A stretch of DNA of 43,235 nt from a virus, in IMG/VR virus record IMGVR_UViG_3300030101_003258, positions 1 to 43,235 of that record; one strand, given 5' to 3'. Within the stretch, counting starts at the first letter, position 1, and every line of letters starts with the position of its first letter. The position numbers and the translations under genes were made by a program. This document shows positions 25,688 through 35,471 of this stretch, piece by piece. The notes beneath the pieces were generated by a model. It did no database searches and was not told where the DNA came from. It worked only from the letters and a program-made list of their open reading frames with translations.

Positions 25688-28600
25688 ATGAATGAAATTT
25701 ACATAGTTGACGGTCAAGAGTATTCTGTAGGATCAACAAGACTACAAGAATTTTTACAAAAATTTCCAAATGCTGTAAAAAAACAAGAGCAGCAGCAAGA
25801 AGATGTAGATTGGTTTAGTCAAACTTGGTTTGGTAGAGGTTTTAAAGCTGCCAGTACAACTGGTGAAGCAACTGATTTAATGTCTCAAGATTTTTCTAAT
25901 ATAAACGAAGAAGTTGTAAAAAATTTTATTGAAGCTAAACAACAAGAGTCTGAAACATATCAAGCTTCACAAGCTATGCAAGAGTTTCAAAAACAATATG
26001 TAAAAGAAGGTAAAACATGGGCTGCTTTTTTTAGAGGTGTACGTAAAAACCCAAAACTATTACCTGAGCTTTTTATTCAATCAATAGGTACGCAAATTGG
26101 TACTTTAGCAGATTCACCTGGCGCTACTTTAGCAGCTGTTGGAGCTGGTGCAGCTACTGGTGCTGGTGCAGGTACAGCTACTTTTACACCTTTTGGTGTT
26201 GCGGCAGGTGCTATTGCAGGTGGTTTTGGTGGTTTAGCAACATCAATGGAAGCAGCGTTAACATTTGGCGAGTTAATAGAAACTAGATTAAAAGAAAAAG
26301 GTTTAGAATTTACTGATGAAAATATTATAGAGTTATTAGAAACAGAAGGTAAATCTTTAAGAAATAAAGCTATTGGTAGAGGTTTAACTATAGGCGCAGT
26401 AGAAGGACTTTCTGGTGGTATAGCTGGTAAAGTTGCTGTTGCTACTAAAGGCGCTGTTAAAGGCGTTAAAAGAGCATCTTTAGCTGCTGCTGCATCGGGC
26501 ATTGGTGTTGAAGCTGCGGGTGGCGCTATTGGTGAAATTGCTGGTAGAGCTGTAGCTGGTCAAGAAATGGATGCTGCTGAAATAGGTTTTGAAGCTATAA
26601 CAGGTACTACTACTGCACCTATAAACGTTGGGGCAGCATTATTAACAGCTAAAAAACCTACATATAGATTAAATGGCGAAACAGTTACATACGAACAAAT
26701 GAAAGATTTTGTTGATGAAGCTGATCCTATAGATATAGCTAAAGCTGATATTAAAATAGAAAATGATTTTACTGGTGTTGGTAAAAAAGCTAAAACAAAA
26801 CAAGAAATAGCAATAAAATCTATAAAATTATCTGGTGACGAGACTACTATAAAAGAAGTTGCAGAAGCTCAAGCAGAAAATAATTTTCAAAACAACATGG
26901 AGTTTGCTAGAAAACACAGTAAGCTTTATGGTTTAAGAATGGTTGATGATTTAACGAACGATGAGATTATTGAAAAATATGGTAAAGAATATAGTGGTGC
27001 AGCTGGTTTTGTTTTTGAAGATCAAATAGTTATAAATAAAGCAGAAGCTAAAAAACAAATAAATGGTGATAATGTTGGTAATCACGAGCTTTTACATGGT
27101 ATAATAAAAGCTAGTAAAACAGATATATCAGAACAAACAATAAACGAGTTTAGAAAAATAATAGGTGAAGAGGCTGATGCTGCAATACAAAAAAGAATAG
27201 ACGAAAATAAAGACGTTTATACTGATGAATATTTAAAAGAAAATAGAGATGAATATTTTACAATGTATTCTGATGCTATAGAGGCTGGTGAAATAAAATT
27301 TAATGATGGGTTATTTGCTAAAATAGGTAATGTTCTTAGAAGATTATTTGCTAGTTTAGGTTATTCTAATGTTAATTTTGATAATGCTAGAAGCACTTAT
27401 AACTTTTTAAAAGATTATAATAGAAGTATACATAAAGGAGCGTTAAGTACTGGTTTAAAAAGAGCTACAAGAGGTACTGCGTTTTTTGCTGCTGGAGAAA
27501 AAAGATCTGTATCACAAGAGCGTAAACAACAAATATCTAATAATATACAGGAAATAGGTAGTACATATAGTTTTGAAGGTGGTAAAACAGCTTGGGATCA
27601 AGGTGGCGCTGATAACGCTATAACAGAAATAAAAGAAAGTAGATTTTTAGATGATTTAATAGCTGCTAAATACAAAGGTGATAGAGTACCTGTAGATTTT
27701 GTTGATAAAGTGTATTCAGAACTTACAAATCATATTAGAAATTTTAATCCTCAAACAAATGATAATTTATTTGGTTGGATAAATAGTCAGTTAGCTAACA
27801 AAGCTGGTAATGTATTTAATAGAGAATATAAGCGTACAGAACAAGAAACAACAGCTAGAGATGTTGATGATAGAACAAAAGAAGGTGAAGTAAAAACTCA
27901 AGTTGCAGCTGAAAAAGATATTGCAATGCAAGAGCTTGAAGAGCAAGATATATCTATAGCAGCTGAAGTTAAACGAAGAAAACAACAACAAGATAAAAAA
28001 CCTGAATATTCTAAGTTTAGAAGAAAATTAGGTATTGAAACTGGAAGTGAAATATACAATAGAGTTTTAGATGCGGCTCGTAAAGCTTTAATAAGAGCTT
28101 ATGAAACTGGTAAACCAGCTAGAAACATACAAAGAAATTTACGAGATGAAGCTAATACATATTTGTTTAAAACAGTTAAAAACTTTTTAGGTACAAATAC
28201 GTATATAAGTAATTTAAAAAAGTTTAGAGAGTCTATTATAGATACGATGTTTACAGCTGATTTAGTACAAATGGAAAGAGAAGTTGCTGATGATAAAAGA
28301 GTATTCACTAAGTTTGTAAAACAATTAACTAGTAAACAAGAAGTACAAGATGCTATTAACAGAAATGAATTACCAGCATCTGCTTTAAACGTTATAGATA
28401 AAGGTCAAGCTGTAAATCTTTATAAAAAAGTTATGCCTACTGAAGAGCAATTTATAGCTTTTTTTGATCAACCAGCTGTAAATCCTGTAACTGGTAAAAG
28501 ATCTGGTTTAAAAGGTACTAGAAAAGATCAGCTAGCAAAGTACATGTCTGGTGCTTTAGCGTATGACGCTACTATGCAGGTTGCTCAAGAAGCAGATGTA

Positions 28601-31600
28601 ATACAAAAAAGACAAGATATAGCTGATTTAAAAGGTCAAGATATACCAGCTGGTGATTTACAAATATTATCTGAAGTTATTGACAGGCCTATTAATGTTA
28701 AGTTTTCTACTAGTAAATCAAAATTTGAAAATTCTTTAGATATTGAAATATTAAATTTAGATAAAAAAGGTCTTTCTTTTGAATCACAATTTATGTTTTT
28801 AGAAACAGCTTTACGTAATTTTAAATTAGGACCTGAAAAAGCAATAGAATTAGCTTTTATAAAGCTAAGTGAACAAACTATAAATCCTGCAGATAAAGCT
28901 TATTTAGCTAAAATTATTAAAGAAGGTATTGTTGATGAAGCTTATATAAAAAATGTCTTAAAACAAATAAAAGCTGTTACTGTAAAAGAAATAAAACAAT
29001 ATGGCTACAACGCTACTGTAAATAGATTAAAAGATAAAGTTAAACAAGCTTCTACAAAAGAACAAAAAGTTAAAATAATAAAAGATTTTTTAATTAACGA
29101 AAGTAAATCTATTAGAACTTCAAAAGCAGATGATATAACTAGAAATAGTCAAATTTATGATAAAATTATAAAAGAATTAGGTGTTGAAGGTTTTAGTGTT
29201 GTAGAGCTTAAAACTAAAGATGGTACAAAAACTAGAACTTTTATAAAAGACGGTAAAGAAATACCTTATACAAAAATAGCTTTTGAAGGTGAAACTTTAA
29301 ATACTTACGCTAAAGTAACTGATATAAAAAGAAACTTTGCTAATTTTATTGAAACTATAAATGCAGAGTCTAAACAAGCTATTGATTATATTATTAATAT
29401 AATTGAAGATACTAGCTTAAGTAATCTTGAGAAAAAAGCTATAATAAAACTTTTAACTACAGATCAAGTTGGTGCATTTAGAAAAATATCAAAAGCTGGT
29501 ATGTACGTAGAAGGTTTACCAACTAAAGAAACAACGTTAGATCATGAGATTACCATAAACGATTTATATCAAAAAACTATTACTGCTATAGATGGTAAAA
29601 TCACTACAAATGATTTAAAAAGTATATTTAATAAATCTAGAGTTAATTTAATACCAAAAACTATAGATAAAACATTAAATGAGCAAAAGCTTAAATCAAC
29701 TGGTGTAGATAGGATGCATAATAAAAAAGTTAAAAAAGCAGTGGATAAAGTTGATTTTAAAGACAAAGATAAAGTTTACGGTAATAATGAAGAAAAAGCA
29801 GGTACAGCTCAAAGCAAAGCCGGAAGAAAATTACAAACACCTATGTCTTACAGTAAAAAATCAAGAGGCATGTCTACTTTTGATTTTGACGAAACACTTA
29901 TAGACAAAGGTGAAAACTTTATAATAGCTAAAAAAGGTAAAGAAACTATTAAGATAAGTAGTGGTGATTGGCCTATATTAGGATCTGCTCTTGCAGAACA
30001 AGGTTACGAGTTTGATTTTAACGATTTTATAAATGTAAGAGGTGGTGTTGAAGGGCCTTTACTACAAAAAATGCGTAATCAAATTAAAAAGTTTGGGCCT
30101 AATAATGTTTTTGTATTAACAGCTAGACCACCTCAAAGTGCAGAGGCAATACATGCTTGGTTAAAATCAAAAGATATTAACATACCGCTAGAAAATATTA
30201 CTGGATTAGGTAATAGCACTGGTGAAGCAAAAGCTGTTTGGATGTTAGAAAAGTTTGCAGAAGGTTATAATGATATGTATTTTGTTGATGATGCTTTACC
30301 TAATGTTAAAGCCGTTAAAAATGTATTAGATCAATTAGATATTAAATCAAAAGTGGTACAAGCTAAAGTTAAGTTTAGCAAGTCGATGGATAAAGATTTT
30401 AATAATATATTAGAAGACGTTACTGGTATTGATTCTAAAAAACGTTTTTCAGATGCTAAAGCTAGAAAACGTGGTAGCGGTAAAGGTAGGTTTAGGTTTT
30501 TTGTGCCACCATCACACGAAGATTTTGTAGGTTTATTATATAACTTTATAGGTAAAGGTGAAAAAGGTAATAAGCATAGAGACTTTTTTGAGAAAGCTTT
30601 AATTAAACCATTAAACAGAGCTTATAGAGAATTAAATCAAGCTAAACAAGCTATAGCTAATGATTATAGAAATTTAATAAAGCAAATGCCTGATGTGCGT
30701 AAAAAATTAATACAAAAAACGCCTGATAATGATTTTACATATGGTGATGCTGTAAGAGTTTATCTATGGGATAAAGCTGGATTTGATATACCAGGATTAA
30801 GTAAAACTGACAAACAAAAACTTATTGATCTTGTAAACTCAGATCAAGAACTAAAAGCTTTTGCTGATAAAACTGGTAAAATATCAAGAATAGATGAAGG
30901 TTATATAGAACCAAGTGAACATTGGATAGCTGGTGATATAAGACAAGATTTAGCTGATGCTACAGGTAGAGTTGGTAGAAAAAAGTTTTTTGCAGAGTTT
31001 ATAGAAAATGCTGATATAATATTTTCAGCTGAAAATATAAATAAAATTAGAGCTGCGTTTGGTGATAATTTTGTTGAAGCCTTGCAAGACATGTTATATA
31101 GAACTAAAACAGGTACTAATAGAAAACAAGGTGGCAATAGACAAGTTAATTCATTTTTAGATTATTTAAACGGATCTATTGGCGCTACAATGTTTTTTAA
31201 TGCTAGATCAGCTGTATTACAGACTTTATCTACGGTTAACTTTATAAATTTTGCTGATAACAATATATTTAAAGCAGCTGCTGCGTTTGCTAATCAAAAA
31301 CAATTTTGGTCAGATTTTGCAATGTTATTTAACTCTGACTTTTTAAAACAAAGAAGAGCTGGCGTTGGATTTGATGTTAACGGAGCTGAAATCGCAAGCG
31401 CTGTTGCTAAATCAAAAGAGCCTGTTAAAGCAGCTATAGCGTATATATTAAATAAAGGTTTTTTACCTACTCAGCTAGCTGATAGTTTTGCTATTGCTAT
31501 TGGTGGCGCAAGCATGTATCGTAATAGAGTTAATACTTATGTAAAACAAGGTTTTTCACAAAAAGAAGCAGAAACAAAAGCTTTTGAGGATTTTCAAACT

Positions 31601-32458
31601 GTAGCAGAAGCTACACAACAGTCAGCTAGACCTGATATGATATCTCAACAACAAGCGTCTGTTCTTGGTCGTATGATATTAGCTTTTCAAAACGTAACAT
31701 CACAGTATGTTAGATTAATTAAAAAAGCTGGTTCAGATTTAATTAACAGAAGAAAAACACCACCATATACTACGCAGGTACAAAGCGATATGTCTAACAT
31801 ATCAAAAATAATATATTATGGCGCTGTACAAAACTTAATATTCTATGGTTTACAAAGTGCTTTATTTGCTATGGCGTTTGAAGATGATCAAGAAGAAGAT
31901 AAAAAAAATGAAAAGTTCTTTAAAACTAAAAAACAAAGATTATTAAATGGTAGTATTGATAGTATATTAAGAGGTATGGGTGTTGGTGGTACTATAATAT
32001 CTGTTTTAAAAAACGCGGTTATAAAATACGGTGAACAACAAGAAAAAGGTTGGGGCAAAAAACTAGGTGTTATAAGCGATGAGTTATTACAATTATCACC
32101 ACCAATAGGTATTAAGCTTAGAAAACTAGATAGTTTTGAAAGAACTATGGAGTATAATAAAAAAGTAATACCTGAAATGGAAACGTTTGATATTGATAAT
32201 CCTATGTGGGATGCTTATGGTAATTTAGTTGAAGGTTTAACAAATGTACCTGTAGCTAGATTACTTAGAAAAGTTGAAAACGTAAGATCAGCTTTAGATA
32301 GCGAGAACGCTTGGTGGCAAAGAGTTGCTCTTGGTTTAGGTTGGAGCAAATGGGAGCTTGGTATTGAAGATAAAGAGGTAAAAGAAGTAAAGGAGCAAAT
32401 AAAGAAAACTAATAAGAAAATTTATAAAAAAGGTGAAAGAATACCTGGTTTTTTATAA
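25688..32458 (+). CDS. Giant internal virion protein with metallopeptidase-like and HAD phosphatase-like domains
   Basis: The product has 2256 residues. An N-terminal helical part precedes Gly/Ala-rich hydrophobic segments (about 145-300) able to insert in membranes. Residues 466-470 are HELLH, a zinc-peptidase HExxH motif; RDEYFTMYSDAI downstream may give the third ligand. Around 672-714 is a helical segment (FNPQTNDNLFGWINSQLANK) with a faint sigma-factor region 2 look. A HAD phosphatase signature is complete: FDFDETL with D1399 and D1401, T1478 in VLTARP, K1515, and D1534-D1535 in YFVDDALPN. The C-terminal ~700 residues are helical. It follows two other ejection candidates and resembles large multi-domain phage proteins thought to be injected with DNA. 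The motifs are read directly; enzymatic activity and injection are inferred. Confidence 0.72.
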   Translation: MNEIYIVDGQEYSVGSTRLQEFLQKFPNAVKKQEQQQEDVDWFSQTWFGRGFKAASTTGEATDLMSQDFSNINEEVVKNFIEAKQQESETYQASQAMQEFQKQYVKEGKTWAAFFRGVRKNPKLLPELFIQSIGTQIGTLADSPGATLAAVGAGAATGAGAGTATFTPFGVAAGAIAGGFGGLATSMEAALTFGELIETRLKEKGLEFTDENIIELLETEGKSLRNKAIGRGLTIGAVEGLSGGIAGKVAVATKGAVKGVKRASLAAAASGIGVEAAGGAIGEIAGRAVAGQEMDAAEIGFEAITGTTTAPINVGAALLTAKKPTYRLNGETVTYEQMKDFVDEADPIDIAKADIKIENDFTGVGKKAKTKQEIAIKSIKLSGDETTIKEVAEAQAENNFQNNMEFARKHSKLYGLRMVDDLTNDEIIEKYGKEYSGAAGFVFEDQIVINKAEAKKQINGDNVGNHELLHGIIKASKTDISEQTINEFRKIIGEEADAAIQKRIDENKDVYTDEYLKENRDEYFTMYSDAIEAGEIKFNDGLFAKIGNVLRRLFASLGYSNVNFDNARSTYNFLKDYNRSIHKGALSTGLKRATRGTAFFAAGEKRSVSQERKQQISNNIQEIGSTYSFEGGKTAWDQGGADNAITEIKESRFLDDLIAAKYKGDRVPVDFVDKVYSELTNHIRNFNPQTNDNLFGWINSQLANKAGNVFNREYKRTEQETTARDVDDRTKEGEVKTQVAAEKDIAMQELEEQDISIAAEVKRRKQQQDKKPEYSKFRRKLGIETGSEIYNRVLDAARKALIRAYETGKPARNIQRNLRDEANTYLFKTVKNFLGTNTYISNLKKFRESIIDTMFTADLVQMEREVADDKRVFTKFVKQLTSKQEVQDAINRNELPASALNVIDKGQAVNLYKKVMPTEEQFIAFFDQPAVNPVTGKRSGLKGTRKDQLAKYMSGALAYDATMQVAQEADVIQKRQDIADLKGQDIPAGDLQILSEVIDRPINVKFSTSKSKFENSLDIEILNLDKKGLSFESQFMFLETALRNFKLGPEKAIELAFIKLSEQTINPADKAYLAKIIKEGIVDEAYIKNVLKQIKAVTVKEIKQYGYNATVNRLKDKVKQASTKEQKVKIIKDFLINESKSIRTSKADDITRNSQIYDKIIKELGVEGFSVVELKTKDGTKTRTFIKDGKEIPYTKIAFEGETLNTYAKVTDIKRNFANFIETINAESKQAIDYIINIIEDTSLSNLEKKAIIKLLTTDQVGAFRKISKAGMYVEGLPTKETTLDHEITINDLYQKTITAIDGKITTNDLKSIFNKSRVNLIPKTIDKTLNEQKLKSTGVDRMHNKKVKKAVDKVDFKDKDKVYGNNEEKAGTAQSKAGRKLQTPMSYSKKSRGMSTFDFDETLIDKGENFIIAKKGKETIKISSGDWPILGSALAEQGYEFDFNDFINVRGGVEGPLLQKMRNQIKKFGPNNVFVLTARPPQSAEAIHAWLKSKDINIPLENITGLGNSTGEAKAVWMLEKFAEGYNDMYFVDDALPNVKAVKNVLDQLDIKSKVVQAKVKFSKSMDKDFNNILEDVTGIDSKKRFSDAKARKRGSGKGRFRFFVPPSHEDFVGLLYNFIGKGEKGNKHRDFFEKALIKPLNRAYRELNQAKQAIANDYRNLIKQMPDVRKKLIQKTPDNDFTYGDAVRVYLWDKAGFDIPGLSKTDKQKLIDLVNSDQELKAFADKTGKISRIDEGYIEPSEHWIAGDIRQDLADATGRVGRKKFFAEFIENADIIFSAENINKIRAAFGDNFVEALQDMLYRTKTGTNRKQGGNRQVNSFLDYLNGSIGATMFFNARSAVLQTLSTVNFINFADNNIFKAAAAFANQKQFWSDFAMLFNSDFLKQRRAGVGFDVNGAEIASAVAKSKEPVKAAIAYILNKGFLPTQLADSFAIAIGGASMYRNRVNTYVKQGFSQKEAETKAFEDFQTVAEATQQSARPDMISQQQASVLGRMILAFQNVTSQYVRLIKKAGSDLINRRKTPPYTTQVQSDMSNISKIIYYGAVQNLIFYGLQSALFAMAFEDDQEEDKKNEKFFKTKKQRLLNGSIDSILRGMGVGGTIISVLKNAVIKYGEQQEKGWGKKLGVISDELLQLSPPIGIKLRKLDSFERTMEYNKKVIPEMETFDIDNPMWDAYGNLVEGLTNVPVARLLRKVENVRSALDSENAWWQRVALGLGWSKWELGIEDKEVKEVKEQIKKTNKKIYKKGERIPGFL

Positions 32459-32510
32459 TATAAGTAAATAAGTAAAAAAACAAGTAATTAAATAAATATA
32501 CTATTGTCAC

Positions 32511-34376
32511 ATGAAAAAATTAATATTTTTATTTTTATTACCAATAATAACTTTTGCGCAACCAAATTGTGTACAAACTACTATTGTAATAAATTTAGAT
32601 CAATACCAAAGCGAAACTAGTTGGGGTATTTACGACACTTCTGGTGCACTATTAACATCTGGCTATGGTTATGGTTCTCAACCTGATTATGCTTCGGTAG
32701 TTGAGCAGAGATGTTTACCAGAAGGCGATTTAACGTTTATTATATTTGATTCGTATGGTGATGGGTTAAATGGAGCACTTTGGGGTGGTTTAGACGGTTC
32801 GTACTATGTTATACAGTGTAATGATACGCTAGTATACGGTGATGATCCAGCTTTTGGTAATGACTCAATACATGTGTTTGTATCTGATGCTTGTCCTCCC
32901 ATACCAGGGTGTATGGATCCGATGTACGTGGAGTTTAATCCTCTAGCTGATACAGATGACGGTTCATGCACTACTTTGCGAGTTTTTGGTTGTACTGACT
33001 CAACAATGTATAATTATGACTCATTAGCCAATACTATGGCCTTAATACCTAACTGTGATTTTACTTTAACACTATATGATTTAATAGGTGATGGTTGGGT
33101 AGGTTCTTATTTAGAAGTAACACAAGATACAAGCGTACAGCAGTTTTATTTAGATACAGCTGCTTATACAAAAGATTTTACAATAAATTTAAACGCACCG
33201 CAAACAGTAGAGTTTAGATTTTATGTAACAGCACAAGCACAATTAACAACGCCACACTGTGGATTTAAACTTACTAATCCACTAGGTAATACAATAATAG
33301 AAGTATTACCACCATTTATACAACCTATGTATAAATACAAAACACCAACATATTGTGGTAATTTGTGCATAGAAAAAACATTTGGCTGTATGGACAGTTT
33401 AGCAGTAAACTATGTAGATACAGTTAACACGGACGACGGTAGTTGTTATTATGCACCAGGTTGTACTAACTCTGGTTATTTAGAATATTATACGCAAGGT
33501 TTTACGGCTGACTATAATGATGGTAGTTGTAATACTTTAGCTATATGGGGTTGTACTGATACTACGGCATTTAATTATGATACAGCTGCTAATATAGATA
33601 ATGGCGGATGCGTGCCGGTTATATACGGGTGTATGCAGCCACTTGCTTATAACTACAACCCCAACGCTAACACAGCAGATACGTGTATAGCATTTTTGTA
33701 TGGATGTACTGATCCGACAATGTTTAACTATAATCCGTTAGCTAATGCTGATGATGGTAGTTGTTTGCCTTACGTATTTGGCTGTACTGACTCAACGATG
33801 TTTAATTTTAATCCACTAGCAAATGCAGACAATAATTCTTGCGTGCCTTACATTTACGGTTGTACTGATCCTAGCATGCTTAATTACAACCCGGAAGCAA
33901 ACACAGAAGATTTTAGCTGTATTGATTATATCTATGGTTGCATGGATAGCACTGCTCTTAACTATGATTCACTGGCTAACACTGATAATGGTTCGTGCAT
34001 TGAAGTGGTTTATGGATGTATGGACAACGGCGCGTACAATTATGATGTCACTGCAAACGTTGACGATCCAGCTTCCTGCTTGTATGCGGCAGAGTGTATA
34101 ACAGGACCTGGTAATCCTTACTGGTTAAACGATGAGTGTTACTCGTGGGTTATAAGTGTAGATGATTATTGTTGTGAAAACGAGTGGGACACAATATGCC
34201 AAGCTACATACAATCATTGTTTTAATGGTTGGTCAGGGCCTTTGTTTAAAAGAAGTGAAAAGCAACTGATAATGATAACTGATTTATTGGGTAGACCTGC
34301 AAAAATAACAAATAATAAAATTTTATTCTATATTTATAATGATGGTACTGTTGATAGAAAACTAATTACAAAATAA
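32511..34376 (+). CDS. Secreted GCTD-repeat protein with T9SS-type C-terminus
   Basis: The product has 621 residues. Residues 1-16 (MKKLIFLFLLPIITFA) are a signal peptide with likely cleavage before Q17, typical of Bacteroidetes. Two DxxGDGxxG segments follow (80-88 and ~185-200), as in flavobacterial secreted proteins. Residues 133-523 hold about eleven Cys-paired repeats of the form GC(T/M)DxxxxNYxxxANxDDGSC. A Cys-rich linker is followed by a last ~40 residues (LIMITDLLGRPAK, then ILFYIYNDGTV) that match type A T9SS sorting domains, which direct export across the outer membrane and anchoring. It follows the giant ejection protein after 52 bases and precedes a lipoprotein gene by two. It probably acts on the host surface. 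A structural role in the virion is less likely because of the signal peptide. Confidence 0.85.
   Translation: MKKLIFLFLLPIITFAQPNCVQTTIVINLDQYQSETSWGIYDTSGALLTSGYGYGSQPDYASVVEQRCLPEGDLTFIIFDSYGDGLNGALWGGLDGSYYVIQCNDTLVYGDDPAFGNDSIHVFVSDACPPIPGCMDPMYVEFNPLADTDDGSCTTLRVFGCTDSTMYNYDSLANTMALIPNCDFTLTLYDLIGDGWVGSYLEVTQDTSVQQFYLDTAAYTKDFTINLNAPQTVEFRFYVTAQAQLTTPHCGFKLTNPLGNTIIEVLPPFIQPMYKYKTPTYCGNLCIEKTFGCMDSLAVNYVDTVNTDDGSCYYAPGCTNSGYLEYYTQGFTADYNDGSCNTLAIWGCTDTTAFNYDTAANIDNGGCVPVIYGCMQPLAYNYNPNANTADTCIAFLYGCTDPTMFNYNPLANADDGSCLPYVFGCTDSTMFNFNPLANADNNSCVPYIYGCTDPSMLNYNPEANTEDFSCIDYIYGCMDSTALNYDSLANTDNGSCIEVVYGCMDNGAYNYDVTANVDDPASCLYAAECITGPGNPYWLNDECYSWVISVDDYCCENEWDTICQATYNHCFNGWSGPLFKRSEKQLIMITDLLGRPAKITNNKILFYIYNDGTVDRKLITK
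32907..34079 (+). repeat. GCTD...DGSC repeat array
   Basis: About eleven units are encoded, most spaced about 25-27 codons apart in the second half of the array (about 33550-34079). Core residues are G-C-T/M-D, N-Y/F, A-N and S-C. Units are clearly diverged at DNA level, so the array is not a recent expansion. Two units are stretched (one carries MALIPNC) and one is irregular (GCTNSGYLEYY). Confidence 0.85.
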
Positions 34377-34378
34377 TT

Positions 34379-35470
34379 ATGAAAAGAATATTAATATTAT
34401 TATTAGCAGTAGTTTTAGTAGCTTGTTCAGCGCCAAAAAGCTGCTGCGGACAAGAGCTAGATGTTAAACAACTATTAAAGTTTTCTACATTTTATGCTGC
34501 TATTAACGGCGGTACATCGTTGTCTGATGTAAAAGTATTTTCAGTTGACAATAAGTTGTCAACTACAACTATATCTACGCCTTATGATTACAACTTTACA
34601 GTTGGACTTCGTAAAATAGCTAGGTTTGGTTATGAGAATAAAGCTAATACATTTTATGACGGTACTGAAACTAATTATAGTGATGCTGCTACAGTTGGTA
34701 AAGTTAGAGGTTTAGAATATTTATTTGAAGTAGATTACAAAAGGCAAGAAGGTGTTGATTATATGGATCAGCATCATTTTGTACGTTGGAGTTCTGATGA
34801 TGGTTGTGATAGTGAAGTTTGTATAAACTTTTTTGCTTTAAAGTTTGAATATTTACAAGATGGTTTCGCAGATGTAGAGTATTTTGAAGCATCAGAAAGA
34901 TATAGATATAGAAAACATAAAAATTTATCTTGGAATATAGGTATGGCTCATAGGTTAGCAGAACCATATGGTTATGATCCTTTAGCCGAATTAATGTTAT
35001 CAAGTGGTAATTTACACTATACTTATTTAGCAATACAAGAAGGTTACACTATAGACGTTGCTAATGATCAATACTTTGATCCTAATGGCACTTTAGTTGC
35101 TACAAGTCCTGAAGTATGGGAAGCAGTTGTAATACCAGGAGTTATATCTGATTACGTAGCAAAAAAACGTAACGAACTAGACAGAATTATACAACACTCT
35201 ATTGTTGTTGGTTTTGATTATTATAAATACACAAAGAAAAACTGGTTACATATATGGGGTAATCTAATGCCTTGGCATTACAACGATGGTAGCGAATTTA
35301 GTTATCATAATTATATAGAAGATGATCAGTGGTATGATTATTCAGGAGGACTGATATACGGAATAAAACAAAATAAAAATTTAGGGTATTTTATTGAAGG
35401 CAAATACAATAAATACTGGAACAGAGAATGGTATGACTTTAAACTAGGAGTTAACTACGTAATATTTTAA
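34379..35470 (+). CDS. Lipoprotein with beta-barrel-like sequence
   Basis: The product has 363 residues. The N-terminus MKRILILLLAVVLVAC has a lipobox LVAC with the acylated Cys at 16, so signal peptidase II processing and outer-membrane attachment are expected. The mature part is rich in Tyr, Trp and Asp, with alternating hydrophobic residues, and ends DFKLGVNYVIF, a strand with a terminal Phe as in outer-membrane barrels. The minus-strand gene at the right edge ends in similar fashion (EFKLGVSYRF). It follows the T9SS-type protein by two bases and precedes a membrane protein by one. Possible roles are surface exclusion of other phages or envelope change; neither is shown by the sequence. 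Lipid anchor plus barrel is an unusual pairing. Confidence 0.68.
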   Translation: MKRILILLLAVVLVACSAPKSCCGQELDVKQLLKFSTFYAAINGGTSLSDVKVFSVDNKLSTTTISTPYDYNFTVGLRKIARFGYENKANTFYDGTETNYSDAATVGKVRGLEYLFEVDYKRQEGVDYMDQHHFVRWSSDDGCDSEVCINFFALKFEYLQDGFADVEYFEASERYRYRKHKNLSWNIGMAHRLAEPYGYDPLAELMLSSGNLHYTYLAIQEGYTIDVANDQYFDPNGTLVATSPEVWEAVVIPGVISDYVAKKRNELDRIIQHSIVVGFDYYKYTKKNWLHIWGNLMPWHYNDGSEFSYHNYIEDDQWYDYSGGLIYGIKQNKNLGYFIEGKYNKYWNREWYDFKLGVNYVIF

Positions 35471-35471
35471 A

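Noticed and set aside
32459-32510. Possible promoter before the T9SS-type gene (TACTATTG close to TAnnTTTG)
   Set aside because: One mismatch in the -7 element, only a few bases before the ATG, and no TTTG element upstream at the right distance.
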